Assembly: GCA_014871385.1 (NCBI GenBank) | Contig: CM026431.1 | Span: 4,256,604-4,320,603 of the forward strand | Reading direction: 5' to 3' | Length of the DNA stretch: 64,000 nt | Source: Ceratodon purpureus | Lineage: Eukaryota > Streptophyta > Bryopsida > Pseudoditrichales > Ditrichaceae | Part shown: piece after piece, positions 58,096-64,000 of the stretch | How the letters are laid out: the number at the start of each line of letters is the position of its first letter | How positions within the stretch are numbered: the stretch's first letter is position 1 | Made by a program: the position numbers and the translations under genes | Notes under the pieces: model-generated | The model's input: only the letters and a program-made list of their open reading frames with translations | The model's database searches: none | Told to the model about the DNA's origin: nothing

Positions 58096-59368
58096 AGTAG
58101 TGAAGGTAGTAGTGAAGGTAGTGAAAGCTAATAGTAGAAAGTAGAAAGTGTAGGTGGGTATGCACACTAAGAAATAATTAGAGATCAGGGCCGAAACAAG
58201 AAATATGATGGAACCATGGTTTGCATTTAGAATTGGGCTACTAAAATGGCAATTGGATTTGAGCAAAGATTGCAATTGTTTCAAGAATCAGAAGTTGAAG
58301 AAGATATTCTAACTTTTAGTCTTCTATAATTGAGCCAAAAATGATTCTTCAAGGTATATTGTGCATTGTTCTATTGAATTTGATGTTTGGTTTTTATAGA
58401 TTTGAACTAATTTATTATAAAAAGAAAAGATGGATTGAAAATTGTTGGATTTATGTTTGACATGGATGTTGAATTCTTGATTGTCAAAAACGTTGAATTC
58501 AATGATGACTCTAGACTCAAGGACAACCTTGAACAAAATTCACTCAGTGGCTTATATTGGAATGATCATCTTCATTCCCAACGTTGGCATTAATGAACTA
58601 AGATCCTAAATTATTTAATGACTTATGACTAACATTTAAGGAAGTTAAAAAAAATCAAGAATGTTGTAGAACCATTAGCTAAGCATCTTGCTAAGTTCAA
58701 CAAAGTAAAATCCATTAAATACTCTACATTTGAATCTATAAAGGTTTTGTTTTTAGGTTTTAAGATTGTTTACACTGTCTACAATTTTGGATGAATAGCC
58801 AACCATTAACTTTATGAGGTTGTAATTGGAGATTTTCCAACATGAATTCTCTAAACAATATTTTATATTTTATTATTCTAGAAGGATTTGGTATTCCTTG
58901 TGATATTTAATAAAACTAAATATATTAATAAATGTAAAAACATGTTGAACAATCTTGTTTTTTAACTATCATCCTTTTATGTGTTTCTTAATTGAGTTTT
59001 ACTCTCAATCTTTTACTACAATTTGAAATATACTAAGAATGATAAACCAAGAATCTACATTCATGGAAAATGGCTTACAGTTTTAAGAATAGCCTCCTTC
59101 AAAGCCTAGTGATTTTTTTTAACCTATTACTGTTTATAGAGAATTATTGTTAAAAAAACTTAAGATGTATTACTGTTAGTAAAATTTACTCATTAATTAC
59201 ATATATGGTATGGTCAAATTCCTTCTTTTCAACCACAACACAATATTCTTCAAAGACCGCGTTGAATACCTCTTCACAAGCACCCTTCATTAAAGGTATA
59301 AACCCTTCGAAATAGGTATCATTCGAGGAAGAAAATTTGGATAAAAAAGGGTAGAAGTAAAAGCAAAA
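58096..59368. other. AT-rich gene-free DNA
   Basis: No gene or clear repeat boundary was seen. At the left end there is a short GTAGTGAAGGTAGTGAAGGTAG tandem and an AGTAGAAAGTAGAAAGT tandem (58094-58150). Confidence 0.4.
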
Positions 59369-59440
59369 AGCCCACGGAGAGAATTGAACTCTCGACCTTT
59401 CCCTTACGAAGGGAACGCACTACCACTATGCTACGTAGGC
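59369..59440 (-). tRNA. tRNA-Thr (anticodon CGT)
   Basis: A full cloverleaf on the minus strand: acceptor GCCTACG with CGTGGGC (one G-U pair), T8-A9, D arm GCATAGTGGTAGTGC, anticodon stem TTCCC/GGGAA with loop TTCGTAA (anticodon CGT), T arm GAGAG-TTCAATT-CTCTC, discriminator T. The A box is good (TAGCATAGTGG). The B box (AGTTCAATTCT) departs from GGTTCGANNCC at several positions, so Pol III activity is probable but not certain. No intron. Confidence 0.88.
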
Positions 59441-61653
59441 CTTGGGAACGTGTTCCCGAAGCTCCCGGGAAAATGAAACAGTGACTCTTCACATGAAATA
59501 TCTCAATCAGAATTAACAATTTAAAAAGAATAAAAAAAAATTGCTGTTGGGCTCACTTTTTATAAGTGAGTGGTGAAATTCTACTACGTCCAGTAGGAAC
59601 ATCAACGATGAGAGCCCTTGCCATCACTCCGTTGTAACTGGGAGTAACTAATATTTTACCATTTCCACTTTCATAGATTTTGAGAGTGCATACATTGACC
59701 CACAATAGTAACGTGTAGTGAACAAATGCACCGGCCACTGCACTTTGAAACGTGGATATCTTGAAGCAAAACTCATAACACGAGGATGTTCAACTTAGAG
59801 TATCTGGAGAATTGGGCTGTGAAGAGATGTACTTCTACATATCCACCGGCACTTCAAAGAGATCAAGAGAATGGGAATTGAAAAGCTGCCTACGTTTTTA
59901 TTGAGCACCGGTGTATAAAACATAGTGGCCACTTTGTTGAGCTCATGCTCCGGATTCCGAAGCCACCAATAGACTACAACTGAAAGTTGCTTGAGCAGCA
60001 AAGATGTTATCATAAGTGGGATCCCTTGTGTTTGTAACAACAATTAAATCTTGTGTCCTTACCTGCTCACTAAGATTCTCTAGATTATTCCACTGTGGCA
60101 TTTTTCCAGACAACACTGTAAAGAGGGGTTTCCTTGTGCGAATATACATAATACGGTCGTACAGCAGCAAATCTCTTTCCTTCTTTCCACGAATCCAATT
60201 TGGAGTTATGCGTGACTCATGTGTTCGCAGAGTCTGCTGCTGCCAAATGCCCACACTCTTTGCACATGTACTCTGCTTTAGTCTGTGCCCCAGATTGATT
60301 GATGTACAAAATCGACAATATGTGTTTAGAAATTTAGAGTGGTGTAAAACACAGCATGTCTATTATTTACAGAGATAAGTGAGTAAATTGTGGAATGGAC
60401 CATCACAGAATGGGCCTCACATGATACATGTGCAGAATTACCCAACTGGTGGCCTGAAATGAAAATCCTTGTTCAATGTATCCAATGATCTCAAATGACC
60501 AGGGGGCGGAATACCGTAGCCCCGGAGGCTGTCAAACATACTCATGATTGGACTGACTTTAAAATTTAATGAAATAGAATTTTTTTTTAATGTGTCGAGA
60601 TATAGAAACATCTCACCAGCAGATGTAGCAGACTAACTTAGCAGTTGTGTAAGCTCTTGTGTACACATCAGATACTGACAATCCACATCACCTATATCCA
60701 ACTTTTCTGGGTCAGTTTGTTTGATGGTCTCGGACTTGTTTGGACTGCTCTGCTTATCAATAAGTTGCCCTCCCTAACACTCAACACAGTCATCATATTG
60801 AGGGCTTCCTCCAAGATGGACCCAACCAAATTTTACAAGGTACTTGTTTTAGATATGATCTATCTACTACTACAGGTGAGGTCAAACCTTATCTCATAGA
60901 CACCTCAAATCCTCAAATCCAACAAAAAAGTACATTCAAGGTATCCTTTAATCCATAAAGATCCTTGTTGCAAATTGGTCAAAATTGTCAACGTTGACTC
61001 TTTTTTACTTCACGTTTAATAAATTTTAATCCAAGTATTTTTTAGTTAATTTAATTGTGAGATCTTTAAAATAACTTGATATACTGAATTTGCACCAAAA
61101 TTGAATTGTTTATTTTTCTTCATTTGTGAGATCATAAAATTTAAATCAACGTGGCTTAAATTTCTTTTGAGCAAAAGTGGAATTTTTTGTCTAAATTTGA
61201 AGTCTGCTCTTGTAAAACTCATGTATATCCAAACCTTGGTAAGTTGGTATTTCAAAGAGGGGTTTATATTATAATACATTACAATGTAAATTTAAACAAT
61301 GTCACAAAAAGTAAAAAAAAAACAAAATTAGCTACCCAGATTTGGAGAGAAAATAAGTTCTTCAATGGAAAATTCCCAAAAACTACATTATTTGGACGAA
61401 GTAGAATTTTACTTCACAGAAAAATTCGCGCAAAATATTATTTTGTATTACTTCATCTAAGATGTAGAATATTGTTTGGGCCGATTAGAAATTATGAAAC
61501 TTTAGGGGTTCAACAGTAAATCCTATCCTTCAAATAAAATTTATAAAATATTATATTAGATGTGATTTGAGCCTTTTGTGTATTCAAATATGTAATTTGA
61601 TAACATTTGTTGTACAACTCTACCAAAGTTTTTTTATCAAATGCAACACTGCT
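59441..61653. other. Region after tRNA-Thr with unrecognised minus-strand frames
   Basis: Three minus-strand frames of 61-103 codons (59553-59738, 59795-60043, 59943-60254) overlap or follow each other in different phases and have coding-like content, for example ARALIVDVPTGRSRI and RTQDLIVVTNTRDPTYDN. They could be exons or the frameshifted remains of a gene, but I recognise no family and could not join them. From 60.4 kb on the DNA is AT-rich with no gene. Confidence 0.3.
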
Positions 61654-62571
61654 TTAACCTCTAAAAATCCAGCCGGTTTTGGAGGTTCCAAAATCCAAAA
61701 CTGCCGTTTTTTACTACCTTGTGGAAACGATAGTTTGGACCAAACAAATTTTGCTGTTTTTAGACATCCAGCCAAAAGATCTTGTACTTTATCTTCTTTA
61801 GAAGTACTGATAAACTTTTCAGTCGTTGGATGTTTACCATCTTGGAGATTATAACATTCAAAGTTGCAACAAAACTTATTTTGGGCATTGGCTGAATGAC
61901 ATAGTCAAAATGGTGCAAATGGAGAGTTGAAGATTGTTACCTCAAACATTTTGCTCATATTTTTTTTCCATGTAGGTAATCAAGTTGAGTACCTCCATGC
62001 AAAATTCGAGAGACTCATTCTTTTTTTTGGCTCTTCATAAAAAATGTTTTTTAGAAGCAGGTCTAAAAACGTTGATATAGTAAAACATGCATGACGTTAC
62101 GTATACTTGATTTTAGAAAAATCTAAACGGCGGTTAGGTGCCTTTATAAGGTTTTGATTTTTGAGCCAAATTATTTTTGAAAAATTCCAAAATCTCAAAT
62201 TTTGAAAGAAATAATTCAAAAATTTGAAGCTTGTCTTTGTAATTTTTAGAGGCTGCCTTTGTAAAACTGGTATATATTTTTTTACCTGGGTCTCTTTGGA
62301 ATATGAATGGTGATTTGGTTATGAAAATATTCAATTTTTTTTTTAAAAAAAAGCCTAATTTTAAACTGCCCGTTTTGGACTTGAAACCTAAACTTTCTAG
62401 ATGAAGGTCTTAAAATTGGAATTTGGCTTTGCAAGTTTTACCACATACACTTTGCAGTATAGAAAGCATCCAGTAAAAATCTTAGAAAAAAATATCAATT
62501 TTAACCCCTTCATCCTCGCGGCCCAAAATCGCAAATAGCCGTTTTGGCTTTCCTGGATTTTTAGAGGTTAA
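61654..62571. repeat. Inverted 19-bp repeat bracketing 0.9 kb
   Basis: TTAACCTCTAAAAATCCAG at 61654-61672 has its exact reverse complement at 62553-62571. The interior is AT-rich, non-coding and contains similar GCC-GTTTT patches. It could be the ends of a decayed transposon; no target duplication was clear. Confidence 0.5.
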
Positions 62572-63267
62572 CTTGTGCCAATTCAACCTTGGTTTATATG
62601 TCTTCTCCAATCGCATTGAAATGATTGTTTGGGCATTCTTTTAGATGAGATTCATCCTCTAATTGAAATATTTTTAGAAAATCAACTCTAATTAATTAGT
62701 TAGTCAATTAGTTTTTTTATTTTGTATTTATTTTTTATATGCAGCTTGTTGGTACCAAAAACAATTGTATGTGAAAATTTAAGAAACACCAGTTTTATAC
62801 TTATTTGTATTTCTTATAATACTTGCATAATTTACTCAAGCCTCTCTAAAAGACCAAATTTCTTTGTACACTAAATCCTTGTATCAATTTGTTAGGCCTC
62901 CTTCCTTGCATTGACTTCATTTTATCCATAGTATGATCATGATTTGTTTCCTTGGCTTTCTAGTGCTACATTGCATCTAGTGAGAGAAAAAAATCTTGAG
63001 TTGGCTGTAAAATGCCAAATCATCATTCTCTTTGTGCCAAATGACTTCTCACTATTTCAAAATATTGGATGTTATTGCCAATTATAGATGAAATTTTGCT
63101 GAATCTATCCAACTTTTGGATGAACGTAGAAAATTGCAGCTCATTTTACATTGCCATTGTCTCTAACATGTGGAAAAAAACAATTAAAAAAAAGAGACCA
63201 CATTATAAGTGACTCAAGGGCATGTTCATGTGCGAATCTGCTTGTGCACATTGTGTGCAGGTTACAA
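62572..63267. other. AT-rich gene-free DNA
   Basis: No feature seen. Confidence 0.4.
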
Positions 63268-63671
63268 CTAAGGTAGAAGGCTCGGAAATGGACCATCTAA
63301 GCAGCTTTTACCCTCTGTAAAGAAATCTGTCAATGGGAAATTTCAGATTTCATTTTTGGTTGGAAGATAATTTGAGAACAGCTGAGTGGCAATTTTAATC
63401 GAAATTTATGAGTCTCCCTGAATTAGATATATTTTTTTAAAGACGTCAACCTAGAGGGTGCTATTTGAGCTCATAGGTCTCTCATAAACTATTTACTTGC
63501 AATTCTAAATAAAAATGGGGAAAACAAAGAGAATGATTGGCTCATTTCCTTTTTTCCTTGGTTCATTCACTAACTGTATCCACTCAATTTCAGAACCAAC
63601 TCATGTCCATTTCACACCCATCTAGTGGGCAGTTCTAAATGCCCGAACTGTTCTCGAGCCTTCTACCTTAG
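63268..63671. mobile_element. 404-bp element bounded by 17-bp perfect inverted repeats
   Basis: CTAAGGTAGAAGGCTCG at 63268-63284 is matched exactly in reverse at 63655-63671. The interior is non-coding. The size suits a MITE; a target-site duplication could not be fixed, so the class is open. Confidence 0.6.
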
Positions 63672-63715
63672 AAGTGGCATATCATCAAAATCATCTACTA
63701 CAAAATTTATGCATT

Positions 63716-64000
63716 AAGGTAAAGACACCCATTTCCGACCGAGTCCCCATAACCGATCAGTAGTCTTCTCCAATTCCAACCTTCTATCAGATCTAAAATC
63801 TTGAGAGATCTAGAAGAAAGTATCAAGCATGATTGGTAGAAAAGGGAATCATATGGAAATATTCTGGTGATCAAGTTTTGGTGTCATGGTGGTCGGTTTT
63901 AGGTGGGCCTACATATTAGTTATGGGTGGTTTTCAACTTTTCACTTAAAAAATTTGTAACTATTTCAATATTGGGTGTAAATTTCCAAATGCTTTTGCAT
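63716..64000 (+). repeat. Dispersed repeat R1, copy b (runs off the window end)
   Basis: Begins TTAAGGTAAAGACACCCAT and parallels copies a (56609) and c (57782, inverted), including GAGATCTAGAAGAAAGTAT, AATCATATGG and GGTGGTCGGTTTTAGG. It continues beyond 64000. Confidence 0.75.

Noticed and set aside
59369-59440. Plastid or mitochondrial insertion as source of tRNA-Thr
   Set aside because: Flanks show no organelle sequence and the CGT anticodon and A box suit a nuclear gene; the weak B box leaves some doubt.
1-64000. CRISPR arrays, operons or prokaryotic defence genes
   Set aside because: The window is plant nuclear DNA; no regular short repeat-spacer array and no bacterial gene layout were seen.

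Overview
The window is nuclear DNA of a land plant. Genes are split by short canonical GT-AG introns, and one GC-AG intron is present. The products are plant-specific: a PSI antenna protein, a plastid lipocalin, SWEET, KNOX-like and TANGLED-like proteins. Moderately GC-rich genes sit in very AT-rich gaps that hold small inverted-repeat elements. A bryophyte, most likely a moss, fits best (compact genes, LHCA5, a tandem GH16 protein), but the species is an inference. Nearly all gene models were built by hand from homology and splice phase; exon sums are in frame.

Layout. 2-334 (+): the last exon of a LYK4/5-like receptor kinase. 2031-4959 (-): LHCA5, six exons, head to head with 5642-8045 (+), the plastid lipocalin LCNP. 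8615-10259 (+): a nuclear group II intron maturase whose reverse transcriptase active site is lost. 12945-14786 (-): an intronless, AT-rich secreted protein with two XTH-like GH16 domains. 18026-20054 (+): a GT61 Golgi glycosyltransferase. 20951-23462 (+): a KNOX-like (MEINOX) protein for which no homeodomain is visible, with a tRNA-Lys gene antisense in its first intron. 24602-25574 (-): a small LYR-motif protein. 27066-29687 (+): a SWEET sugar transporter. 29688-37746: a repeat-rich AT desert with a Stowaway-like MITE and a decayed coding remnant. 37747-41125 (+): an F-box/WD40 protein. 45893-47983 (+): a single-exon ARM-repeat protein. 52742-56090 (+): a TANGLED-like gene broken by two nonsense codons and a frameshift. 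57079-57518: a Tourist-like MITE. 59369-59440 (-): tRNA-Thr. The final 4.5 kb is repeat-rich with no recognised gene.

The genes do not form one pathway. The one suggestive pairing is LHCA5 and LCNP, two thylakoid genes transcribed divergently from about 0.7 kb of shared upstream DNA. The most unusual items are the homeodomain-less KNOX-like gene, the two-domain GH16 possible retrogene, the disrupted TANGLED gene, and a foldback with a 20-bp perfect core near 44.6 kb.
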